Shown here: positions 17,655 to 25,695 of the stretch, piece after piece
Layout: every line of letters begins with the position of its first letter
Position numbering within the stretch: the stretch's first letter is position 1
NCBI GenBank assembly: GCA_031399065.1
Contig: JANNOM010000022.1
Span: forward strand, 21,501-85,500
DNA: 64,000 nt
Direction of reading: 5' to 3'
DNA from: JADCRZ01 sp031399065
Lineage (GTDB): Bacteria > Bacteroidota > Bacteroidia > Chitinophagales > Chitinophagaceae
The notes under the pieces: model-generated
What the model saw: the letters and a program-made list of their open reading frames with translations, nothing else
Told to the model about the DNA's origin: nothing
The model's database searches: none
Made by a program: the position numbers and the translations under genes

Positions 17655-18067
17655 GTAAAAGGGCTCCTTTTATTCAGATCATTTTAGTAGGTGTAGCAGT
17701 GACTTTATTGTCGCTGCTATACTTTTTTTACCCCGCCACGGCGCATAGTTTTCACCCGGTATGCCCTTTTCACGCGTTAACGGGTTGGTATTGCCCGGGA
17801 TGTGGTTCCCAGCGGAGCGTTTCCGCCTTATTGCATGGAGATGTTTTAATGGCACTTAAAAAAAATAGTTTGCTGGTAATAAGTTTACCGTTTATTATTT
17901 ATTCGGCTATTGTATTTATCTGGAATGCCTTTAACGATACAAACAAAATGGAACAGCGTGTGTTCTATTCGCCTTCATTTATAAAGATTGTTCTGTTGAT
18001 AGTGATCGTTTTTGCCGTCATGCGCAATATTCCCTCCTATCCGTTTACTATACTGGCTCCTGGTTAA
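17651..18067 (+). CDS. DUF2752 membrane protein
   Basis: The 138-aa protein contains the DUF2752 signature CPFHALTGWYCPGCGSQRSVSALLHGD (about residues 38-64), including the CPGCG cysteine pair, and three membrane segments (about 7-28, 72-92, 110-125). The function is unknown; the cysteines might bind metal or form a disulphide. It overlaps the CD225 gene by 4 nt, a pairing I recall from other Bacteroidota. The RDD gene converges 3 nt after its stop. Confidence 0.88.
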   Translation: MSKRAPFIQIILVGVAVTLLSLLYFFYPATAHSFHPVCPFHALTGWYCPGCGSQRSVSALLHGDVLMALKKNSLLVISLPFIIYSAIVFIWNAFNDTNKMEQRVFYSPSFIKIVLLIVIVFAVMRNIPSYPFTILAPG

Positions 18068-18070
18068 GTG

Positions 18071-18796
18071 TTAGAGTTTTGATGTCAGGTGGTTATAATC
18101 CGCCATCAGAACATGTAAAAAGTACAAAGGTTCCAGCTCGCTCTGTACCCGGAGGGTCTGCTTGATTTTGTCTGCGGCCTGGTAGGCAAGCACGGAGTTA
18201 CCGGTTTTATTCACATTCAGGATCACCTCTTTCACCAGTTGAATATCCCTGTCGGATAAATGGATCACCTCCGGAAAAGAAACGGTATAATTGGCTATAG
18301 ACGTGGGCGTGTAGATGGTATCTTCTATATTGGTGCGGGCGGTGGTGCGGATAAGTGTAGTAGCTGCCACCATATCTCCCACCCTTTGTTTACGGGCACT
18401 CACGGCTACGGAAATAAGTGCGCACAGTCCGCTGGTAAGGGTAAAATCCACCAGGCGAAACAGCCACCTGATCAGGTATTGCCCTAGCGTCGGCCTTGCC
18501 CCATCGATGCTTACCACTTTAATATTCATCACTCTTTTACCCACGCTCTGGCCGTTCATCAGTATCTCGCTGACCAGGTCGTAAAAAACAATAGGGAGTA
18601 TAAAAAATATAAGGACCCATAAATTTCGATCGATAAACGTATCTCCGGCAAAACCGTAAAGAATAGCAAAAAGCAGAACGATGTAAGCTACCACTATCAG
18701 CATATCTATAATTCTTCCTACGATGCGTTCTCCCAGTCCGGCAAGGTCATATTCCAGTTCAATATTCTGCGAAGTAGTGATTTTAATGGTGTTCAT
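18071..18796 (-). CDS. RDD family membrane protein
   Basis: The 241-aa protein carries the RDD domain: the first helix GERIVGRIIDMLIVVAYIVLL with the Arg/Asp pair, then NGQSVGKRVMNIKVVSIDGARPTLGQYLIRWLFRLVDF. Its C-terminal soluble part (about 165-241) is unassigned. It is transcribed away from the SpoIIM/MoxR/DUF58 run, with which RDD genes commonly associate in Bacteroidota, so a role in the same membrane system is inferred. Confidence 0.85.
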   Translation of the reverse strand: MNTIKITTSQNIELEYDLAGLGERIVGRIIDMLIVVAYIVLLFAILYGFAGDTFIDRNLWVLIFFILPIVFYDLVSEILMNGQSVGKRVMNIKVVSIDGARPTLGQYLIRWLFRLVDFTLTSGLCALISVAVSARKQRVGDMVAATTLIRTTARTNIEDTIYTPTSIANYTVSFPEVIHLSDRDIQLVKEVILNVNKTGNSVLAYQAADKIKQTLRVQSELEPLYFLHVLMADYNHLTSKL

Positions 18797-18812
18797 ACAG
18801 TTGATAGTAAGA

Positions 18813-18843
18813 CAAACCTACACAGAAAGTGCTGTTAAAAGAA
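18813..18843 (-). promoter_or_regulatory. Candidate promoter of the RDD gene
   Basis: On the minus strand TAGGTTTG (18820 to 18813) matches TAnnTTTG exactly. About 20 nt upstream lies TTTC as a near match to the -33 TTTG. The expected start of transcription is about 10 nt before the RDD ATG. Confidence 0.5.
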
Positions 18844-18874
18844 ATTTTCTCTTATCTTACCGTCGTAAACAATC

Positions 18875-19906
18875 ATGAGAGAAGCACAGTTTCTTAAGCA
18901 AAATGCGGAGAAGTGGAAGCAGTATGAGCAGGAAGCCCTTCATTCCGAGAGCCCGGATACGTTTGCAGACCGGTTTATAGAGCTCACGGATGACCTCGCT
19001 TACTCAAAAACTTTCTATCCCAAAAGTAATACCAGTAAGTACCTGAACGGGCTGGCCGCCCGGTTTTACCAGAAGATATATCGCAATAAAAAAGAAAAGA
19101 CCTCCCGTATTTTCAGTTTCTGGCAATTCGAATTGCCCTGGATATTTAAACAGTACCAGCGGCAACTGCTATATGCATTCCTGTTTTTTATCGCGGCCTG
19201 TTTTCTGGGAGCACTTTCGGCACATTACGATGATAACCTTTTGAGAGTGGTTGCGGGAGATGCATACGTGAACAAAACCCTCGAGAACATCAGCCAGGGC
19301 GACCCTTTCGGGATATATAAGCAAAGTGGTGAATTCAATATGTTTTTCCTGATCGCCTTTAATAATATAAGAGTGGCTTTTATCGCCTTTATGCTGGGCA
19401 TCTTCTTTTCCGTAGGCACCGTGTATTTGCTGATACAGAATGGTATGATGGTGGGAGCATTCGTACAGTTCTTCTTTGCGCGTAACCTGGGCACCGCATC
19501 CATCCTGGCCATATTTATACATGGTACCATCGAATTGTCGGTAATCGTTGTGGCCGGGTGTTCGGGACTCATACTAGGTAACAGCCTGCTTTTCCCGGGT
19601 ACCTATTCGCGATGGTATTCCCTGCAGAAGCGCGGCAGGGATGCCCTGAAGATCGTCGTGGGACTGGTGCCTTTTTTCCTGGTAGCCGCCTTTCTGGAAG
19701 GTTTTGTAACCAGGCATTACCAGGTAATGCCTCTATGGCTGAATATATTCCTGCTGGCCGGCTCCCTATCGTTAATCATATGGTACTTCATCATATACCC
19801 CATACGGCTACACAAGCGCGTACAGGTTATGAAAGACCGGCAAACGACCCCTGAAGACCAAAATTTTAAACTATGGCTGAACAAAAAATTGAATTCAGAA
19901 AAATAA
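18875..19906 (+). CDS. SpoIIM-like stage II sporulation M family membrane protein
   Basis: The 343-aa protein has a soluble N-terminus (about 1-95) and then several membrane segments with the SpoIIM-family core (FNNIRVAFIAFMLGIFFSVGTVYLLIQNGMMVGAF, ILAIFIHGTIELSVIVVAGCSGLILG). The organism group does not sporulate, so the name reflects homology only. It begins the cluster ending in MoxR and DUF58, and overlaps the next gene by 34 nt. Confidence 0.87.
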   Translation: MREAQFLKQNAEKWKQYEQEALHSESPDTFADRFIELTDDLAYSKTFYPKSNTSKYLNGLAARFYQKIYRNKKEKTSRIFSFWQFELPWIFKQYQRQLLYAFLFFIAACFLGALSAHYDDNLLRVVAGDAYVNKTLENISQGDPFGIYKQSGEFNMFFLIAFNNIRVAFIAFMLGIFFSVGTVYLLIQNGMMVGAFVQFFFARNLGTASILAIFIHGTIELSVIVVAGCSGLILGNSLLFPGTYSRWYSLQKRGRDALKIVVGLVPFFLVAAFLEGFVTRHYQVMPLWLNIFLLAGSLSLIIWYFIIYPIRLHKRVQVMKDRQTTPEDQNFKLWLNKKLNSEK

Positions 19907-20757
19907 GAGACTTTGGGGAGAATCTGAATGATACCTTCCTGTTTATACGCATGCAGTTTAAACCACTGCTGGCCAGTTTTTTTGCTATCTGCGGTGTCCT
20001 TATGGTTATACAGGCTATCCTGTATGGTATATATCAGTCGGGAGCAATGGGTGGACTGGGAGATCTGCTGTCCGGCCGGAAGATACGGGAAAACAGGGTG
20101 TCCGATATATTGAACGTTGGATACTTTTCCATGATTTTCAGTATGTGGATCACGTTCGTGGCTATGCAGGTGGCTTTTACGGCGTATATTAAACTCTATG
20201 TGGAAAACAACGGCAATACTCCTTCCATAGAAGATGTATGGTCCGTTTTCAAGCAGTATTTTTTCAAAATATTATTATATGGTATTCCCATTACCCTGCT
20301 TACCCTCATAGGCTTTGTATTTTGCCTGGCACCGGGTGTATGGCTGGCAGTAGTATGGGTGCCCTTTGTATTTATAGTGATGATGGAGGATAAAGATTTC
20401 GGAAATGCTTTCAGCCGTTGTTTCGAGATAGTGAAAGAAAACTTCTGGAGCTCGTTCGCCGTATACCTGGTGGCTTTCCTGGTATATAATTTCAGTTCGG
20501 GTATCGTAGGGCTCGTAGTAGGTGCCATAGCAGGAGTGATCGCCTATCTTTCCACGAAAGACATATCGACCACAGTAGGTATAGTAACTTCCTTTCTGAA
20601 TATTTTCTCCTATACGTTTTATATCGTTTACCTCGTTTCTATTGCTTTCCATTACTTTACCCTGGTGGAAAAACGAGATGGCACAGGCCTCCTGAGCCGT
20701 ATCGACAGCATCGGAACCAAAGACAGCAATTTTAATAATATAGAAGAAGAGTATTAA
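19873..20757 (+). CDS. Polytopic membrane protein of the MoxR cluster
   Basis: The 294-aa protein has about six membrane segments and a polar N-terminus (KIRDFGENLNDTFLFIRMQFKPL). It resembles the membrane domains (glycerophosphoryl diester phosphodiesterase membrane-domain type or DUF4013-like) found in this position of Bacteroidota MoxR clusters, without a catalytic part. The pattern EDKDFGNAFSRCFEIVKENFWSSF is typical of those domains. Function is unknown. It starts inside the SpoIIM-like gene and is followed 3 nt later by the DUF4129 gene. Confidence 0.65.
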   Translation: MAEQKIEFRKIRDFGENLNDTFLFIRMQFKPLLASFFAICGVLMVIQAILYGIYQSGAMGGLGDLLSGRKIRENRVSDILNVGYFSMIFSMWITFVAMQVAFTAYIKLYVENNGNTPSIEDVWSVFKQYFFKILLYGIPITLLTLIGFVFCLAPGVWLAVVWVPFVFIVMMEDKDFGNAFSRCFEIVKENFWSSFAVYLVAFLVYNFSSGIVGLVVGAIAGVIAYLSTKDISTTVGIVTSFLNIFSYTFYIVYLVSIAFHYFTLVEKRDGTGLLSRIDSIGTKDSNFNNIEEEY

Positions 20758-20760
20758 CTG

Positions 20761-21459
20761 ATGCGTTACTTTCTCCTGATAACCGTATTGCTTTGGTGTA
20801 AATGGCCCCTGCCCGCGCAGGAACCGATTTTGTACGACAGTACAAGAATCGACGTGCGCAAATTTTTGCCGCAGGAGTTAAATGCCTATAAGAACGACCG
20901 CCGCTTTCAATACGAACGCGTATCGGAGCCGGCGAGGTCGTGGGTGCAGCGCGCCATCGACTGGATAGAATGGCAGATCGCGCAGTTGTTTCGCACCAAA
21001 CAGGGAAAATACACATTCAATGCTGTACTGATACTGCTGGCCGTTGCCATTATCGTTTTTTTTGTTATCAAGCTAACAGGCATGAGCTCCACCGGCCTTT
21101 TTGGTAAAAAGAATAAAGGAGAGAAATGGGCCTATAAAACGGGTGAGGAGAATATACATGCTATCGATTTTGAAGCCTCCATCAGGCAGGCGACAGAAAC
21201 CGGGAATTTCCGGCTGGCAGTGCGCCTGCTGTATCTGCAGGTATTAAAGACGCTTACCGACCGGAAGCTTATTCAATGGCAGATCGACAAAACCAATATA
21301 GCATATCTGAGGGAACTGGGAGGCACTGCTTACCAGCAACACTTCAGCGACCTCACCATGCAATTTGAAAATAACTGGTATGGCGATCTGCCGATCGACG
21401 ATAAAGAGTTCGCAATAGTAAATGATCAATTCACTCAGTTTAACCGACAACTTAAATAG
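20761..21459 (+). CDS. DUF4129 domain protein
   Basis: The 232-aa protein has an N-terminal signal or anchor (about 1-20), a periplasmic segment starting EPILYDSTRIDVRKF, a membrane helix at about 82-103 and a cytoplasmic DUF4129 domain (about 130-230: FEASIRQATETGNFRLAVRLLYLQVLKTLTDRKLI, then the LTMQFENNWYGDLPI block). DUF4129 is found fused or adjacent to transglutaminase, DUF4350, MoxR and DUF58 proteins. It overlaps the next gene by 38 nt. Confidence 0.85.
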   Translation: MRYFLLITVLLWCKWPLPAQEPILYDSTRIDVRKFLPQELNAYKNDRRFQYERVSEPARSWVQRAIDWIEWQIAQLFRTKQGKYTFNAVLILLAVAIIVFFVIKLTGMSSTGLFGKKNKGEKWAYKTGEENIHAIDFEASIRQATETGNFRLAVRLLYLQVLKTLTDRKLIQWQIDKTNIAYLRELGGTAYQQHFSDLTMQFENNWYGDLPIDDKEFAIVNDQFTQFNRQLK

Positions 21460-22645
21460 CTTGAAAGGATACAGATGGTTTATGGTGGCTTTTATAGTGG
21501 TGCTCACGCTGTATTTTATAGTGGAGGCCAACCGTCCGCGGCCGGTGGACTGGACGGTCACACTATCTAAGGAAGACAAAAACCCGTATGGAAGTTATGT
21601 ACTTTATAACCAGTTGAAGAACCTGTTTCCCGGTGTGGGGGTTACGTCGTACCGGCTACCCGTATACGACCAGGTGGCCGATCTGGAGGACAGTAATACC
21701 GCTTATGTGCTCATTGCTCCGCAGCTTAGGCTTTCGCACGAGGACGTGGATGCGTTGCTGACGTATGTGGTAACGGGAAACTATGTGTTTCTTGCATCCG
21801 ATAATATTGAGGAGGAAATGATGGACAGTCTGAAGCTGAAAATAAGCAGCAGCATAGAGGTGTTTAATAAAGACTCTACCACCATCAATTTTGTAAACCC
21901 GGCGCTGAAAGCAAAAAGAGATTACGGCTTTAAGCGGATGACTTTGGACGGATACCTTGGCAATTACGATACCGCTCATACCATCGTACTGGGCACCAAT
22001 CAATCCAGGGCACCGGTATTCGTAAAGATACCTTATGGCGAAGGTGCTTTCCTGGTAAATGTAAATCCTTTATGTTTCAGTAATTATTTTATGCTTACCG
22101 GTAATAATGCAGACTATACCGCAAAAGCCTTATCTTATATTCCCGGCAGTGTGGACAGTATATTATGGGATGAGTTTTACAAAATGGGTCCTGAAGGCTC
22201 AGGCAATCCCCTTCGTTTTATACTGGGCAACTTATACCTGAAATGGGCATTACGCATAACGATCATTACCATGCTGCTATTCGTGCTGTTCGAAATGAAA
22301 AGAAGGCAGCGGGTTATTCCGGTAATAGAGCCTTTGAAGAATACCAGTCTTGAATTTGTGCAGACAGTGGGCAATGTATATTTTAATAAAAAGGATAACA
22401 AGAATATCGCGGAAAAAAAGATCGGCTACTTCCTGGAGTTTATCCGCTCGGCTTTTTATTTGAACACCGGTGTAATGGATAATACATTCATTGAAATGCT
22501 GACTAAAAAATCCGGGGTACAAAAAGAAGAAGTAAATGAACTTGTGCGCGTAATACGCCAGGCACAGCAGAGCGGCTATATAGATGATGACGCACTGCTG
22601 CAGTTGAATGAATTAATTGACGATTTCTACAGTAAAGCCAAATAG
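21422..22645 (+). CDS. DUF4350 domain protein
   Basis: The 407-aa protein has a membrane helix near the N-terminus (about 18-34), then the DUF4350 region (about 45-220), an extracytoplasmic GATase-like fold with NPYGSYVLYNQLKNLFPG and the ALSYIPGSVDSILWDEF block. A second helix lies at about 273-290, and a cytoplasmic tail follows. Catalytic residues are not evident. It sits between the DUF4129 and MoxR genes, its usual place in the cluster. Confidence 0.83.
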   Translation: MINSLSLTDNLNSLKGYRWFMVAFIVVLTLYFIVEANRPRPVDWTVTLSKEDKNPYGSYVLYNQLKNLFPGVGVTSYRLPVYDQVADLEDSNTAYVLIAPQLRLSHEDVDALLTYVVTGNYVFLASDNIEEEMMDSLKLKISSSIEVFNKDSTTINFVNPALKAKRDYGFKRMTLDGYLGNYDTAHTIVLGTNQSRAPVFVKIPYGEGAFLVNVNPLCFSNYFMLTGNNADYTAKALSYIPGSVDSILWDEFYKMGPEGSGNPLRFILGNLYLKWALRITIITMLLFVLFEMKRRQRVIPVIEPLKNTSLEFVQTVGNVYFNKKDNKNIAEKKIGYFLEFIRSAFYLNTGVMDNTFIEMLTKKSGVQKEEVNELVRVIRQAQQSGYIDDDALLQLNELIDDFYSKAK

Positions 22646-22660
22646 TAAAAAAATATAACA

Positions 22661-23638
22661 ATGGAAGAAACATCGTATGTTCCCCGAACCGATCTTAGTC
22701 AGTTAAATGCGGCCATACAGCGCGTAAGGGCCGAAATAGGAAAGGTGATCGTAGGACAGGCAGATATGATAGACCTGCTGATGGCGGCCATACTGGCCGA
22801 CGGGCATGTGCTGATAGAAGGGGTGCCGGGGGTGGCCAAAACACTTACGGCCAAATTACTGGCCAGGAGCATTGAAGTGCCCTTTTCCCGTATCCAGTTT
22901 ACCCCCGACCTGATGCCGAGCGACGTATTGGGCACTTCCGTTTTCAATCCGCAGAACGGTACATTTCAATATAAACAGGGCCCGGTATTCAGCAATATCG
23001 TTCTGATCGACGAGATCAACCGTTCCCCCGCTAAAACACAGGCCGCTTTGTTCGAGGTAATGGAAGAAAAGCAGGTAACCTTCGACGGTATTACCTACCA
23101 GATGCCCCGTCCCTTTCTGGTAATCGCCACCCAGAACCCTATAGAACAGGAAGGTACCTACCGGTTGCCCGAAGCGCAATTGGATCGTTTCCTGTTCAAG
23201 ATCAGCGTGCAGTATCCAACTATGGAAGAAGAGGTGAAAATACTGATGAATACCAACGAAGGCCGGATATCTCATTTCAGTGAAATAGTGCAAAGCGTAT
23301 TAACCGCCGCCGAAATGGAAACCTACCGCGCGCAGGTGAGCAGCCTGCACGTAGAGCAAAAGATACTGGAATATATCGCCCGCATTATTCATGAAACGCG
23401 CAGCAATAAATCGCTTTACCTGGGTGCATCTCCCCGGGCTTCTGTAGCCGTGCTGAAAGCGTCTAAGGCTTTTGCCGCTATGCAGGGCAGGGATTTTGTA
23501 ACACCAGATGATGTGATATATGTAGTGCCTTCAGTACTACGGCACCGAATTATTCTTACCCCCGAAAAAGAAATGGAAGGCGTTACGGCCGATGAAACGA
23601 TAGAAGCCATCTTAAAGAAAATAGAAGTTCCGCGATAG
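22661..23638 (+). CDS. MoxR-family AAA+ ATPase
   Basis: The 325-aa protein is a MoxR AAA+ ATPase, a chaperone-like enzyme that acts on partner proteins. Walker A GVPGVAKT is at 54-61, Walker B LIDEIN at 115-120, sensor 1 ATQNPIEQEGTYRLPEAQLDRFLFK follows, and the lid domain contains LGASPRASVAVLKASKAFAA. MoxR proteins usually work with a VWA or DUF58 protein, and the DUF58 gene overlaps its stop by one base. Confidence 0.95.
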   Translation: MEETSYVPRTDLSQLNAAIQRVRAEIGKVIVGQADMIDLLMAAILADGHVLIEGVPGVAKTLTAKLLARSIEVPFSRIQFTPDLMPSDVLGTSVFNPQNGTFQYKQGPVFSNIVLIDEINRSPAKTQAALFEVMEEKQVTFDGITYQMPRPFLVIATQNPIEQEGTYRLPEAQLDRFLFKISVQYPTMEEEVKILMNTNEGRISHFSEIVQSVLTAAEMETYRAQVSSLHVEQKILEYIARIIHETRSNKSLYLGASPRASVAVLKASKAFAAMQGRDFVTPDDVIYVVPSVLRHRIILTPEKEMEGVTADETIEAILKKIEVPR

Positions 23639-24984
23639 TGAAAATAAAATGGAAAAAATATATAGGTGACCTCTTTCTTCCCGGAAGATGGTATATGGTA
23701 CTTTCCACCTGCGCCCTGCTCATCCTCCTGCGCTTTTTTCTGCATTGGCTAGGGGTGATTCCGTTTGTGTTAACGGCGGTGGCGGTAGTGCTTTTCCTGC
23801 TGGATTACCTGTTTCTTTTTACGAACCACCGGGGCGTGCTGGCCATACGAACACATGCCGACCGCTTTAGTAACGGCGATGAAAACCCGGTAACGCTCAC
23901 CCTGGAAAGCTTTTACGACTTTCCCATACACCTGGAGATAGTGGATGAAATACCTCACCAGTTCCAGCGCCGCGATGTGTTGTTCAAAACCACCCTGGCG
24001 CCCCATGCTACCGGCTTCGTAGAATATAAACTGCGCCCGGTTAAAAGGGGGGCCTATTCCTTCGGCAGCATAAACGTATACACTCGTGGCCCTATCGGCC
24101 TGGTGATGCGTCGGTTTAAGCATGAAGCAACGAGAGATGTCGCCGTATACCCGTCTTATATACAAATGCGGAAGTACCAGCTGATGGCCGTACACAACCG
24201 GCTGAGCGAAGCGGGTATCCGGAAAATAAGACGCATAGGGCACAGCATGGAATTTGAACAGATAAAAGAATATGTGGGCGGAGATGATTATAGAACCGTT
24301 AACTGGAAGGCGACGGCGCGCAAAGGGGTGTTGATGGTCAATCACTATACGGATGAAAGAAGCCAGCAAATATATTGCGTGATCGATAAAGGAAGGGTAA
24401 TGAAGATGCCCTTCGACGGACTCAGCCTGCTGGACTACGCAGTAAATGCAACGCTGGTACTTTGCAATGTTGCATTACTGAAGCAGGACAGGGCAGGACT
24501 GATCACGTTCTCCGAAAAACCAGGCAGCACCGTTATAGCCGACAAAAAACTGACGCAGATGCAATCGATACTGGAAGTGCTGTACAACCAGAAAACCCGC
24601 TACCTGGAAAGCGACTTCGAACACCTGTATGCTCATATACGTACCCGTGTTACCCAGAGAAGTCTTGTTGTACTCTTTACCAATTTCGAATCCATGAGCG
24701 GCATGGAACGCCAGTTGCCTTATCTTCGTAAAATAGCACAGCACCATCTTTTGCTGGTAGTATTTTTCGAGAATACGGAATTAAAGGAACTGACGGAGAA
24801 AAATGTTTCGGATGTGGAGTCCATCTATACCAAAACGATCGCTGAAAAATTTGTATTCGAGAAAAAACTCATCGTGAAAGAACTGCAGAAATACGGTATC
24901 CTCTCCATACTTACCGCGCCTGAAAATGTGACTGTGAATGCGCTGAACAAATATCTTGAATTAAAGGCCCGGCAGGCTATCTGA
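23638..24984 (+). CDS. DUF58 domain protein (MoxR partner)
   Basis: The 448-aa protein has two N-terminal membrane helices (about 17-60), a beta-rich region and the DUF58 motif GHSMEFEQIKEYVGGDDYRTVNWKATARKGVLMVN at about 201-235. It ends in a VWA-like fold (QIYCVIDKGRVM, SLVVLFTNFES). The start codon is GTG, one base overlapping the moxR stop. Its neighbours suggest a membrane-associated assembly controlled by MoxR. Confidence 0.92.
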   Translation: MKIKWKKYIGDLFLPGRWYMVLSTCALLILLRFFLHWLGVIPFVLTAVAVVLFLLDYLFLFTNHRGVLAIRTHADRFSNGDENPVTLTLESFYDFPIHLEIVDEIPHQFQRRDVLFKTTLAPHATGFVEYKLRPVKRGAYSFGSINVYTRGPIGLVMRRFKHEATRDVAVYPSYIQMRKYQLMAVHNRLSEAGIRKIRRIGHSMEFEQIKEYVGGDDYRTVNWKATARKGVLMVNHYTDERSQQIYCVIDKGRVMKMPFDGLSLLDYAVNATLVLCNVALLKQDRAGLITFSEKPGSTVIADKKLTQMQSILEVLYNQKTRYLESDFEHLYAHIRTRVTQRSLVVLFTNFESMSGMERQLPYLRKIAQHHLLLVVFFENTELKELTEKNVSDVESIYTKTIAEKFVFEKKLIVKELQKYGILSILTAPENVTVNALNKYLELKARQAI

Positions 24985-24987
24985 TAT

Positions 24988-25695
24988 ATGGAATCATCCG
25001 CGTCAAATACATACCTGGAAGGAAGGGTTTTGCTGATAGACAAACCGCTGCACTGGACCTCCTTCGATGTAGTACGAAAAATAAGGAACTCTATTAAGAT
25101 AAAGAAAGTAGGACATGCGGGAACCCTTGATCCGCTGGCTACCGGTCTGCTGATCGTATGCACCGGTAAGTTTACGAAAAAGATCAATGAATACATGGCC
25201 CGGGAAAAAGAGTATACGGGCACTATTACCCTCGGCTCCACCACGCCCACATTTGACCTCGAAAGCATTCCTGAAAATGAAAAACCTTTCTCTCACCTGA
25301 CGAAAGAAGACATTATAGCCGCTACCCGTTCCTTTACCGGCGAAATACTGCAGGTGCCGCCTATGCATTCGGCGATCAAGAAGGGCGGAGTCCGGTTATA
25401 CGAACTGGCAAGAAAAGGAATAGAAATGGAAATAGAACCACGCAAAGTAACGGTGATGGAGTTTGCCATTACGTACGTGGATTTGCCGGTTGTTTCCTTT
25501 AAAATAGTATGCTCCACCGGCACTTATATCCGTAGCCTGGCCAACGACCTGGGTGCGGCACTCGGGTGCGGTGGCCATTTAAGTAAACTTTGCCGAACCC
25601 GTATCGGTTCTTTCTTAATCGAAGATGCTATGAGTATGGAAGATTTTATGGCAAGCCTGCCCGGCACCCAGGTAATACAGAATCAGAATGGATAG
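24988..25695 (+). CDS. truB: tRNA pseudouridine(55) synthase
   Basis: The 235-aa product is TruB, which makes pseudouridine 55 in the T loop of tRNAs. The N-terminal block GRVLLIDKPLHWTSFDVVRKIR and the catalytic motif GHAGTLDPLATGLLIVCTGK with its aspartate are clear, as are PPMHSAIKKGGVRLYELARKG and the STGTYIRSLANDLG block. The C-terminal PUA domain of long TruB forms is absent, as in many Bacteroidota. Its last 13 nt overlap the 3' end of the convergent tamL gene. Confidence 0.95.
   Translation: MESSASNTYLEGRVLLIDKPLHWTSFDVVRKIRNSIKIKKVGHAGTLDPLATGLLIVCTGKFTKKINEYMAREKEYTGTITLGSTTPTFDLESIPENEKPFSHLTKEDIIAATRSFTGEILQVPPMHSAIKKGGVRLYELARKGIEMEIEPRKVTVMEFAITYVDLPVVSFKIVCSTGTYIRSLANDLGAALGCGGHLSKLCRTRIGSFLIEDAMSMEDFMASLPGTQVIQNQNG

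Noticed and set aside
23770..24369. Open frame of 199 codons on the minus strand inside the DUF58 gene
   Set aside because: It lies wholly antisense to a conserved gene, has no recognisable domain and its composition mirrors the opposite coding strand.
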